A program made the position numbers and the translations under genes. Shown piece after piece: positions 15,917 to 23,079 of a DNA stretch of 35,392 nt. Source of the DNA: an uncultured Lachnospiraceae bacterium (GTDB lineage Bacteria; Bacillota; Clostridia; Lachnospirales; Lachnospiraceae); contig CARQVR010000031.1 in assembly GCA_949051815.1 (NCBI GenBank), positions 1-35,392 of the forward strand, in the 5' to 3' direction. The notes beneath the pieces were generated by a model. The model was not told where the DNA came from. It ran no database searches and saw only the letters and a program-made list of their open reading frames with translations. The stretch's first letter is position 1; the number at the start of each line of letters is the position of its first letter.

Positions 15917-15950
15917 GATGTAAATTCGTGGTCGAATTTGCATCTTTTTT
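15917..15950 (+). terminator. Intrinsic terminator after the araC-type gene
   Basis: GATGTAAATTCG (15917-15928) and CGAATTTGCATC (15933-15944) form a 12-bp stem with one wobble pair and a 4-nt loop, followed directly by six T residues. This is a canonical rho-independent terminator. Confidence 0.9.
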
Positions 15951-16076
15951 GCCTTTTAACGATAACACATAAAGAGAATGCAGAGTTATAATGCATATAC
16001 AATCAGTCAAAAAGTGCGCGATGGATATACAAATTGACGAAAGCATTTTGTGGACTGATGGGAAAAGAAAAAGTTA

Positions 16077-16091
16077 GTGCACAATGTGCAC
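16077..16091 (+). promoter_or_regulatory. Perfect 7-1-7 palindrome upstream of the solute-binding protein gene
   Basis: GTGCACAATGTGCAC is a perfect inverted repeat (GTGCACA, one base, TGTGCAC). It ends 27 bp before the start codon and just ahead of the GGGAGGA site. The gap from the upstream terminator (15951-16118) also holds TATAAT (15987-15992) and TACAAT (15998-16003) without good -35 boxes, as expected for an activator-dependent promoter. The palindrome is then in the leader and could be a repressor site or a small RNA hairpin. Confidence 0.45.
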
Positions 16092-16118
16092 AAAAAAGAA
16101 GAATGGGAGGAAACAGAA

Positions 16119-17498
16119 ATGAAAAGAAAGATTTTGGCAGCTTTATTGGCATCTACCATGGTTCTTTCTCTGGTTGGATGCGGCGGTGGTTCTGCTGAGA
16201 CGCCTGCGGCTCCCGCAGCGGACGACGGTGCGGCTGAGGAGGCTCCGGCGGCAGACAGCGGCGCAGCAGAAGAGGCTCCGGCTGCAGATGCGACAGCAGG
16301 CGGCGATGAGACACTGACAGTATGGTGCTGGGATCCGGCCTTCAACCTGAACGCTATGTACGAGGCGGAGAAGGTTTACCAGAAAGATCACCCGAACTTC
16401 AAGCTGAATGTAGTTGAGACTCCTTGGGATGATATCCAGACGAAACTTACCACAGCGGCTACATCCGGCGATCTGAGCACACTGCCTGATATCTTCCTGA
16501 TGCAGGACAATGCGTTCCAGAAAAACGTGCTTGCATTCCCTGACGTATGCATGGATCTTACCGGCAGCGGAATTGATTATTCCCAGTTTGCAGCAGGCAA
16601 GACAGCTTACTCTGTAATCGACGGCAAGAACTATGGCGTACCTTTCGATAACGGTGCAGTAGTGGCATGTTATCGTACAGACCTTCTGGAGCAGGCTGGT
16701 CTGACCATTGATGATTTCACGGATATCACCTTTGACCAGTATCTTGAGAACGGCAAGAAGGTTCTGGAAGCGACAGGCAAGCCCCTCATCTCCATGCAGG
16801 CAGGTGAGTGTGACCTGATTATGATGATGCTCCAGTCCGCAGGCGCTTCCCTCTTCAACGAGGACGGCACGGCTAACATCGTGAACAACGAAACCTTAAA
16901 GATTGTTATGGAGACTTACAAGGGTCTCAAAGACGCAGGCGTACTTACCGAGGTTAACAGCTGGGATGAGTATGTAGGCGATTTCGTAAGCGGTAACGTT
17001 GCAGGCACCATCAACGGATGCTGGATCATGGCTTCCATCCAGACAGCAGAGGACCAGAAGGGTAATTGGGCGATCACCAATATGCCCAGTCTGGTGGGTG
17101 CATCCGGTGCAACCAACTACTCCAACAACGGCGGTTCTTCCTGGGCAGTAACCACGAAGTGCGCAAATCCGACACTGGCATGTGATTTCCTTGCAAGCAC
17201 ATTTGCAGGCAGTAACGAGCTGTATGACAACATCCTTCCCAGCGGCGCTCTTGCAACATGGGCACCCGCAGGTGATTCCAGCGCATACGGCGAGCCTAAC
17301 GAGTTCTTCGGCGGCGACGCAGTTTCCGCTAAGATCGTGGACTTCGCTACCAAGGTTCCTACAAACATCACAGGCGCTTACTACTACGAGGCGCGTAACG
17401 CGGTTGCAACCGCTATCACGAACTACATCAACGGTTCCGATCTCGCAACAGAGCTCCAGACCGCAGAGCAGACCGTGAACTTTAACATGGGTCAGTAA
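16119..17498 (+). CDS. Sugar ABC transporter solute-binding lipoprotein
   Basis: A 459-residue extracellular lipoprotein. The signal peptide MKRKILAALLASTMVLSLVGC ends in a lipobox, with the cysteine as the lipidated residue. An Ala/Glu/Pro/Asp-rich linker follows, then a family 1 (MalE-like) binding domain starting LTVWCWDPAFNLNAMYEAEKVYQKDHP. The start at 16119 is fixed by GGGAGGA and by the signal peptide; the upstream in-frame ATG would add 14 charged residues. It captures an oligosaccharide for the two permeases that follow. Linkage to a GH2 beta-galactosidase suggests a galactoside ligand. A repeat region and a terminator separate it from the permeases, which should leave more binding protein than permease. 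Confidence 0.94.
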   Translation: MKRKILAALLASTMVLSLVGCGGGSAETPAAPAADDGAAEEAPAADSGAAEEAPAADATAGGDETLTVWCWDPAFNLNAMYEAEKVYQKDHPNFKLNVVETPWDDIQTKLTTAATSGDLSTLPDIFLMQDNAFQKNVLAFPDVCMDLTGSGIDYSQFAAGKTAYSVIDGKNYGVPFDNGAVVACYRTDLLEQAGLTIDDFTDITFDQYLENGKKVLEATGKPLISMQAGECDLIMMMLQSAGASLFNEDGTANIVNNETLKIVMETYKGLKDAGVLTEVNSWDEYVGDFVSGNVAGTINGCWIMASIQTAEDQKGNWAITNMPSLVGASGATNYSNNGGSSWAVTTKCANPTLACDFLASTFAGSNELYDNILPSGALATWAPAGDSSAYGEPNEFFGGDAVSAKIVDFATKVPTNITGAYYYEARNAVATAITNYINGSDLATELQTAEQTVNFNMGQ

Positions 17499-17584
17499 TG
17501 AGCCATGCAGATACATGGCAGAGAAGCCGTCGAAAGCTTGCTTTCGTAAGGCTGAACTGACATGTATCTATAGGGCGAATGCCC
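17499..17584 (+). repeat. Structured intergenic element, copy A (head module)
   Basis: This element begins directly after the stop codon of the binding-protein gene. An outer stem AGATACATG (17509-17517) with CATGTATCT (17561-17569) encloses AGCC/GGCT and CGAAAG-CTTG-CTTTCG hairpins. A small GGGC-GAAT-GCCC hairpin (17573-17584) follows. The element at 19553-19639 has the same layout (TGAGCC start, AGCTTGCTTTCG core, ATCTATAGGGCGAA end) but with a different outer stem that still pairs. It carries no credible gene. Confidence 0.75.
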
Positions 17585-17760
17585 GTCAACCGACGAAGCC
17601 GCGAAGCGGGTTTGGCGGTTGGCATGGCGGAGGCAGCCAAAGAACAAAAGACTGCGAAGCAGGATTTTGTGAGTGGGCACAGCGAGACTCAATAGGGCGA
17701 ATGCCCGTCAACCGACGAAGCCGCGAAGCGGGTTTGGCGGTTGGCATGGCGGAGGCAGCC
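17570..17760 (+). repeat. Two identical 69-bp direct repeats with hairpin potential between binding protein and permease
   Basis: Positions 17570-17638 and 17692-17760 are identical. Each holds GGGC-GAAT-GCCC, an outer stem pairing GTCAACCG with CGGTTGGC, and an inner CCGC-GAA-GCGG hairpin. The 53-bp spacer contains another hairpin, ACAAAA (17644-17649) with TTTTGT (17665-17670) around CTGC-GAA-GCAG. An open frame across this stretch is low-complexity and not credible as protein. Confidence 0.85.
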
Positions 17761-17789
17761 CGATCTGATTTATAAGCAACAAGTAGCAC

Positions 17790-17824
17790 AGGGGAATAGT
17801 TTCTGTAAGCTGTTCCCCTTTTTT
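17790..17824 (+). terminator. Intrinsic terminator between binding protein and permease genes
   Basis: AGGGGAATAG (17790-17799) pairs with CTGTTCCCCT (17810-17819) over 10 bp (one wobble), followed by a run of T. It lies upstream of the first permease, so partial read-through would lower permease expression relative to the binding protein. Confidence 0.85.
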
Positions 17825-17853
17825 ACTCCAACGGTAGAGAAGGAGGGGGTTTT

Positions 17854-18744
17854 TTGAGCAAGTCAAACAAAATGACACTTAGCAAAAAACAGAATCTGAC
17901 GGGGTGGGTATTTCTCGCTCCCGGTGCGTTATTGATTTTCATTATGAGCTTTGTGCCGATGTTCAGAGCTTTGCTGTTATCATTTAAAACAGGTATTGGC
18001 GCGAATATGAAGTGGAGCGGCGTCACGAATTACGTCCGGATGTTTCAGGATACGGTGTTTGTCCAATCCATTAAAAATACATTTTTCTATCTGATTATTC
18101 AGGTGCCGGTGATGCTGCTTCTGGCGTTGATCCTGGCATCCATTCTGAATAATAAGGATTTGAGATTCAAGGGTCTTTTCCGGACGATGATTTTCCTGCC
18201 CTGCGCAACCTCGCTGGTGGCATACGCGATCATCTTCCGCTCCCTGTTTGCCAACAATGGTCTGGTGAATCTGGTTTTGGTAAATCTGGGTATTTTAGAT
18301 CAGCCTTATGCATTTCTGACGAATACAACGAGCGCGCGTATCGTTATTATCATTGCGCTATTGTGGCGGTGGACGGGTTATAACATGGTGTTCTACCTGT
18401 CGGGATTGCAGAATATAGAGTATTCCGTGTATGAGGCGGCCAAGATCGACGGCGCGTCGGCAGTGCAGTCCTTCTTTAAGATTACGGTGCCGCTCTTAAA
18501 GCCCACGATTCTGCTGACGGCAATCATGTCCACCAACGGAACGTTACAGCTCTTCGACGAGTCGGTCAACCTGACAAACGGCGGTCCGGCGAATACATCA
18601 ATTACCATGTCGCATTACATATATGATATGTCCTTTAAGTATGTGCCGAACTTCGGTTATGCGGCGGCAATGTCCTTCTTAATTTTGGTTCTGGTTGCTG
18701 TTCTGGCATTCCTGCAGATGAAAGTAGGTGATAAGCGTGACTAA
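17854..18744 (+). CDS. Sugar ABC transporter permease, MalF/UgpA-like
   Basis: A 296-residue inner-membrane permease with six predicted helices. The EAA loop that contacts the ATPase is EYSVYEAAKIDGASAVQSFFKITVPLLKP. The protein starts with TTG at 17854, supported by AAGGAGG seven bases upstream; the first in-frame ATG (17872) lacks a site. It pairs with the permease that follows and with the lipoprotein before it to import an oligosaccharide. No ATPase gene is present in the locus, so a shared MsmK-like ATPase encoded elsewhere is likely. Its 3' end overlaps the next permease gene by about 8 bp. Confidence 0.94.
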   Translation: MSKSNKMTLSKKQNLTGWVFLAPGALLIFIMSFVPMFRALLLSFKTGIGANMKWSGVTNYVRMFQDTVFVQSIKNTFFYLIIQVPVMLLLALILASILNNKDLRFKGLFRTMIFLPCATSLVAYAIIFRSLFANNGLVNLVLVNLGILDQPYAFLTNTTSARIVIIIALLWRWTGYNMVFYLSGLQNIEYSVYEAAKIDGASAVQSFFKITVPLLKPTILLTAIMSTNGTLQLFDESVNLTNGGPANTSITMSHYIYDMSFKYVPNFGYAAAMSFLILVLVAVLAFLQMKVGDKRD

Positions 18745-19543
18745 ATTGAGAAAATCCGGTATGTATCTGTTTTTGTGTATCGTATCCTTTATCTCTGTAT
18801 TTCCGCTGTACTGGATGGTAAGCGCGGCGACGAACAAGAGCGCTGACGTCATTTCCGGACGGCTGATTCCGGGCGGTTATTTTATGGAAAATTTAAATAA
18901 TCTGCTGGCGGCGCAGAATATAGGAAGAGCTTTTGGGAACTCTTTTAAGTATGCGGCTATCCTGACGATTGCATCACTTCTGGTCAGCTCGCTGGCCGGT
19001 TACGGGTTTGAGATTTTCCATGATAAGGGCAAAGACTTGCTGATGAGCATTATCCTGCTGGCGATGATGGTGCCTTTCGTGGCGACGATGATTCCCCTGT
19101 TCCAGATGTGTTCGAAAGCGGGCTGGTTAAACACGACAATCGGATTTATTCTGCCGACGATTTCCACGCCGTTTCTGATTATGATGTTCCGGCAGAGCGC
19201 GAGGTCGTTTCCCCATGATATTATGGAGGCGGCGAGAATTGACGGGTTATCCGAAATTCGTATTTTCTTTCAGATGTTTATTCCGACCATGCGTTCCACC
19301 TACGCGGCGGCTATGACGATTACCTTTATGAACGCGTGGAACAGTTACCTCTGGCCGAAGGTTATTATGACAGACTCCGCCAGCCAGACAATGCCTATGG
19401 TGGTGGCGAACCTGACAGAGGGCTATGTGACGGATTACGGTATGCTGATGCTGGCAGTATTGATTTGTACCCTGCCTACCGCAGTCGTATTCTTCTGCTT
19501 GCAGAATGCGTTCGCAGAAGGTATTACAGGCGCGGTGAAGTGA
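18737..19543 (+). CDS. Sugar ABC transporter permease, MalG/UgpE-like
   Basis: A 268-residue permease from the GTG at 18737, with AGGTGAT upstream; a GTG three codons earlier (18728) is an alternative. Six predicted helices and the EAA loop DIMEAARIDGLSEIRIFFQMFIPTMRS identify it as the second membrane subunit of a carbohydrate importer. The motif NSYLWPKVIMTDSASQTMPM near the end is typical of the MalG group. The gene is translationally coupled to the preceding permease through the overlap. A second structured intergenic element starts a few bases after its stop codon. Confidence 0.94.
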   Translation: MTKLRKSGMYLFLCIVSFISVFPLYWMVSAATNKSADVISGRLIPGGYFMENLNNLLAAQNIGRAFGNSFKYAAILTIASLLVSSLAGYGFEIFHDKGKDLLMSIILLAMMVPFVATMIPLFQMCSKAGWLNTTIGFILPTISTPFLIMMFRQSARSFPHDIMEAARIDGLSEIRIFFQMFIPTMRSTYAAAMTITFMNAWNSYLWPKVIMTDSASQTMPMVVANLTEGYVTDYGMLMLAVLICTLPTAVVFFCLQNAFAEGITGAVK

Positions 19544-19552
19544 CGCAGGCAT

Positions 19553-19737
19553 TGAGCCGTGCAGATTTACGGTGAGGAAGACGGAAGAAAGCTTGCTTTC
19601 GGACGGATGCATCAGCGGAAATCTATAGGGCGAAAGCCCGAACATGAGCAAAAGAAAAGCTGCGGAGCAGCGATTTTGCGAATGCCCACGGCGGAGAGCC
19701 GTGCAGATTTACGGTGAGGAAGACGGAAGAAAGCTTG
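19553..19737 (+). repeat. Structured intergenic element, copy C, with a partial second copy
   Basis: The first unit shares its plan with the element at 17499: TGAGCC, outer stem AGATTT (19563-19568) with AAATCT (19619-19624), GAAAG-CTTG-CTTTC hairpin (19587-19600), GGGC-GAAA-GCCC hairpin (19628-19639), and GCAAAA (19648-19653) with TTTTGC (19674-19679) around GCTGC-GGA-GCAGC. A 42-bp stretch (19554-19595) is repeated exactly at 19696-19737, 142 bp later, where the copy breaks off in the CTTG loop. No gene is visible here. Confidence 0.8.
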
Positions 19738-19750
19738 ATTTTCAGACAAT

Positions 19751-19795
19751 AAGGTGTCAAAAACATCAGGATATTTGTGGTGCTTTTGGCACCTT
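19751..19795 (+). terminator. Hairpin upstream of the GH2 gene
   Basis: AAGGTGTCAAAA (19751-19762) pairs with TTTTGGCACCTT (19784-19795) over 12 bp with one wobble, and CATC/GGTG pair inside. The following TTGTTG is only a weak T tract, so this may be a leaky terminator or processing hairpin between the permease and beta-galactosidase genes. Confidence 0.55.
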
Positions 19796-19832
19796 TGTTG
19801 TAAAATAACGAAGTAAGAAAGGAGAGTGGAAT

Positions 19833-22800
19833 ATGACGCAGTCTGATTATAACAAAGTAAAAGATCCGGAATTTTTTAAGGAGAATGTGCTCCCGGCGCA
19901 CGCCGCCGTCAATCTGTATGCCAGTGAAAAGGAGGCGGCGCAGGAAAAAAGCAGCCTGAAACAGTCTCTGGACGGTCTCTGGAAATTTTCTTATGCGGCG
20001 AATATCGCTTCGGCGGTGAAAGGGTTCGATCAGGAATCCTACGATTGCAGATCGTGGGCGGACATCCGGGTACCGGCGCATATCCAGATGGAGGGGTATG
20101 ATATCCCGCAGTATGTCAACACACAGTACCCGTGGGACGGCAGGGAGGAAATTCTGCCGGGAGAAATTCCGGAGCGGTTTAATCCCGTGGCAAGCTATGT
20201 GAAATATTTTGAAGTTCCGGCGCACATGAAGGGAAAGGAAATCCGCATTGTGTTTGAGGGCGTGGAGAGCGGAATGGCGCTCTGGTGTAACGGCGCTTAT
20301 GTAGGTTACAGCGAGGACAGCTTCACGCCTTCCGAATTTGATCTCACCGCTTTTTTGAAGGACGGGGAAAACAAGCTGGCGGTGCAGGTTTATAAGTGGA
20401 CTTCCTCGAGCTGGTGTGAGGATCAGGATTTTTACCGCTTCTCCGGCATCTACCGGAGTGTGTACCTGTATGTGGTGCCTTCCGTGCATGTGGAAGATCT
20501 GACAGTGAAGACGGTCTTTGAGGATGATGGGTTTGAGCGGGTGAAGCTGTCTGTAAGCTGCAGGACAAAAGGAAAAGGCGTATATAAATTCTGTTTAAAA
20601 GATGGCGCTGAGACCTTGGCTGAAAAGGAGCAGAGGGTAGAATCGGGAGCGGACAGTGCGTTTGCTTTTGAGGAAATGATCGGGAACCCTGTACTCTGGA
20701 GCGCGGAGAATCCGTACTTATATCAACTGGAGATCCGATGCTGCAAAGAGAACGGCGAGGTGACAGAGTATGCGTCACAGCCGGTTGGCTTCCGCAAGTT
20801 TGAAATGAAAGACGGCAGGATGCTCCTGAACGGCAAGCGCATTGTATTTAAGGGAACGAACCGCCATGATTTCAGTTCCGTGTCGGGCAGGCATGTCTCA
20901 TATGAAGAGCTGGTTAAAGACGTGGTGACCATGAAGCGCAACAATATCAATGCCATCCGTACCTCTCATTATCCTGACGATGAGAGGCTTTACGAGCTGT
21001 GCGACCGCTACGGGCTGTATCTGATTGCGGAGAGCAATCTGGAATCCCACGGCACATGGGACGCCTATCTGAAAGGGAAAAAGGACATGTCCTATGTGGT
21101 GCCCGACGATAAGGCGGAGTGGAAGGAAATGATGTACGACCGCATCCGTTCCTGTTATCACCGGGACAAAAATCATCCGGCGGTGCTGATCTGGTCTGTG
21201 GGAAATGAATCCTACGGCGGCGAGACGATCTATGAGATGTCGGAGCTTTTCCGCAAGCTGGACGACACCAGGCTGGTGCACTACGAGGGCGTGTTCAACG
21301 ACAGACGCTACAACGATTCCTCCGATATGGAAAGCCGTATGTACGCGAAGGTGGCGGACATAGAGGCATATCTGGAGAACGGTGACGGCAAGCCTTTTAT
21401 CTGCTGTGAGTATACCCATGCAATGGGCAATTCCTGCGGCGCGATGCACAAATACACGGAGCTTGCGGATCGGGAAAACTCCGCTTATCAGGGCGGCTTT
21501 ATCTGGGACTATATCGACCAGAGCATTTACAAAAAGGACCGCTATGGAAAGTGGTTTCAGGCTTACGGCGGCGATTTCGGCGAGCGGCCGACAGACTATA
21601 ATTTCAGCGGCAACGGTATTGCCTATGGCGGTGAGCGGGAAGCTTCGCCGAAGATGCAGGCGGTGAAGTTTAACTATCAGAATATCGCCGTGACGGTGAA
21701 AAAAGACGGCTTCGAGGTGTGGAATAAAAACCTCTTTGTCTCCACGGACAGTTTCCGGTGCGTGGCGGAACTTTTGCGGGACGGGATCAGGATGGAACGC
21801 AGGGAGCTTGCAGGAATCTGTGTCGGACCGGAGAGCAGAAGCGATTATCCCGCGCCGTTTGCCTTACCCGACGAGCCGGGTGAGTATGCGGTGACGGTAT
21901 CATTCCTCTTAAAGGAGGATACGCTGTGGGCAGAAGCGGGCCATGAGGTGGCCTTTGGACAGGCGGTGATCGGAAAAGTGGACGGGCCTGCGGAGGAAAA
22001 GAAGAAACCGTTCACGGTCATTCATGGCAACGATAACATCGGCGTGCGGGGTGAGAGTTTTGATATTCTGTTCGCGGAACCGGCGGGCGCTTCGTCAGCC
22101 TTTGGGCTTGTGTCCTACCGGTATGCGGGTAAGGAGCTGATTGAGACAGTTCCCAGACCGAATTTCTGGCGCGCGCCCACGGACAATGACGAGGGCAATA
22201 ACATGACGGGCAGACAGGGTCAGTGGAAGCTGGCAAGCCTTTATGCCACCGGCAAAGGAATGGGCCGGAAGCTGGATGTGCCGGGAAGGGCTTTTGAGAA
22301 TCCCGTTGTGAAGGAGGAGGCGGATCATGTCAGCGTGACCTACCTCTATAACCTGCAGACGACACCGGCGGCTTCCTGCCAGTTAAATTATAAGGTGTAC
22401 GGGGACGGCGCCGTGCAGACCACCCTCACTTACGATCCTGTGGAGGGACTGTCCGATATGCCGGAATTTGGCGTACTGTTTAAACTGAACGCGGATTATG
22501 ACCGCCTGGAGTGGTACGGCAACGGTCCTGAGGAGACTTACGCGGACAGGGAGCAGGGGGCGAAGCTTGGCGTTTACCGCAACCGGGTGGCGGACAATAT
22601 GGCGGCCTACCTTGTGCCGCAGGAATGCGGGAACAAGACGAAGGTGCGCTGGGCGAAGGTGACCGATATGCGGGGACGCGGTATGCTCTTTAGCGGGGAA
22701 GACTTGAGCTTTTCGGCTCTGCCCTACACGCCCCATGAGATAGAAAACGCAAGGCATCCTTATGAACTGCCGCCCGTGCATTACACGGTGGTGCGTGTGG

Positions 22801-22916
22801 CGAAGGAGCAGATGGGTGTCGGCGGCGACGATAGCTGGGGTGCACCGGTGCATCCGGAGTATCATCTGGATGTGAGCGGGAAGATGGAATTTTGCTTTAC
22901 GTTCCGGGGAATCTGA
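19833..22916 (+). CDS. lacZ: Beta-galactosidase, glycoside hydrolase family 2 (LacZ type)
   Basis: A 1027-residue enzyme with the full five-domain LacZ plan. The N-terminal sugar-binding domain includes VPAHIQMEGYDIPQYVNTQYPWDG. The TIM barrel carries the acid/base E459 (WSVGNESYGG) and nucleophile E526 (FICCEYTHAMGNS), and FKGTNRHDF and NAIRTSHYPDD line the active site. The C-terminal beta-sandwich (about 750-1027) contains NFWRAPTDNDEGN and GNGPEETYADR. It hydrolyses lactose and related beta-galactosides in the cytoplasm. AAAGGAGAG lies upstream of the ATG. It closes the locus of AraC regulator, binding protein and two permeases, so the imported sugar is probably its substrate. Confidence 0.97.
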   Translation: MTQSDYNKVKDPEFFKENVLPAHAAVNLYASEKEAAQEKSSLKQSLDGLWKFSYAANIASAVKGFDQESYDCRSWADIRVPAHIQMEGYDIPQYVNTQYPWDGREEILPGEIPERFNPVASYVKYFEVPAHMKGKEIRIVFEGVESGMALWCNGAYVGYSEDSFTPSEFDLTAFLKDGENKLAVQVYKWTSSSWCEDQDFYRFSGIYRSVYLYVVPSVHVEDLTVKTVFEDDGFERVKLSVSCRTKGKGVYKFCLKDGAETLAEKEQRVESGADSAFAFEEMIGNPVLWSAENPYLYQLEIRCCKENGEVTEYASQPVGFRKFEMKDGRMLLNGKRIVFKGTNRHDFSSVSGRHVSYEELVKDVVTMKRNNINAIRTSHYPDDERLYELCDRYGLYLIAESNLESHGTWDAYLKGKKDMSYVVPDDKAEWKEMMYDRIRSCYHRDKNHPAVLIWSVGNESYGGETIYEMSELFRKLDDTRLVHYEGVFNDRRYNDSSDMESRMYAKVADIEAYLENGDGKPFICCEYTHAMGNSCGAMHKYTELADRENSAYQGGFIWDYIDQSIYKKDRYGKWFQAYGGDFGERPTDYNFSGNGIAYGGEREASPKMQAVKFNYQNIAVTVKKDGFEVWNKNLFVSTDSFRCVAELLRDGIRMERRELAGICVGPESRSDYPAPFALPDEPGEYAVTVSFLLKEDTLWAEAGHEVAFGQAVIGKVDGPAEEKKKPFTVIHGNDNIGVRGESFDILFAEPAGASSAFGLVSYRYAGKELIETVPRPNFWRAPTDNDEGNNMTGRQGQWKLASLYATGKGMGRKLDVPGRAFENPVVKEEADHVSVTYLYNLQTTPAASCQLNYKVYGDGAVQTTLTYDPVEGLSDMPEFGVLFKLNADYDRLEWYGNGPEETYADREQGAKLGVYRNRVADNMAAYLVPQECGNKTKVRWAKVTDMRGRGMLFSGEDLSFSALPYTPHEIENARHPYELPPVHYTVVRVAKEQMGVGGDDSWGAPVHPEYHLDVSGKMEFCFTFRGI

Positions 22917-22954
22917 CAGGCGGCCTCTCTGTTTTGTTTTTGCGGGTTTTGTGG

Positions 22955-22960
22955 TATGAT
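22955..22960 (+). promoter_or_regulatory. Possible -10 element of the pyruvate kinase promoter
   Basis: TATGAT lies about 120 bp upstream of pyk, behind a T-rich stretch, with only poor -35 matches (TTGTTT at 15 bp spacing). The leader that follows contains small GC hairpins, GCCGG-AA-CCGGC and GGGCG-CGCCC, the second just ahead of the ribosome binding site. Confidence 0.3.
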
Positions 22961-23079
22961 AGCGAAAACGAAACCCTTATGGCCGGAACCGGCGCGGGAT
23001 GAAAGCGGCGGGTTTGGCGTAAAATAGGTGTAGGAAAAGAGAAGAGAGGGCGGGCAAAGCGCCCGGGACGGAGGTAAGA

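Noticed and set aside
17515..17775. Plus-strand 86-codon open frame across the structured repeats
   Set aside because: It consists of the 69-bp repeats read in two frames, lacks a ribosome site and has repeat-driven composition; hairpin structure explains the sequence better.
17570..19737. Intergenic direct repeats as CRISPR or as an insertion sequence
   Set aside because: Only two or three copies with hairpin structure; no spacers of uniform length, no transposase frame and no terminal inverted repeats with target duplication.
20344..22865. Several 70-183 codon minus-strand frames inside the GH2 gene
   Set aside because: The GH2 frame is full length with all motifs; the antisense frames arise from GC-rich codon use.
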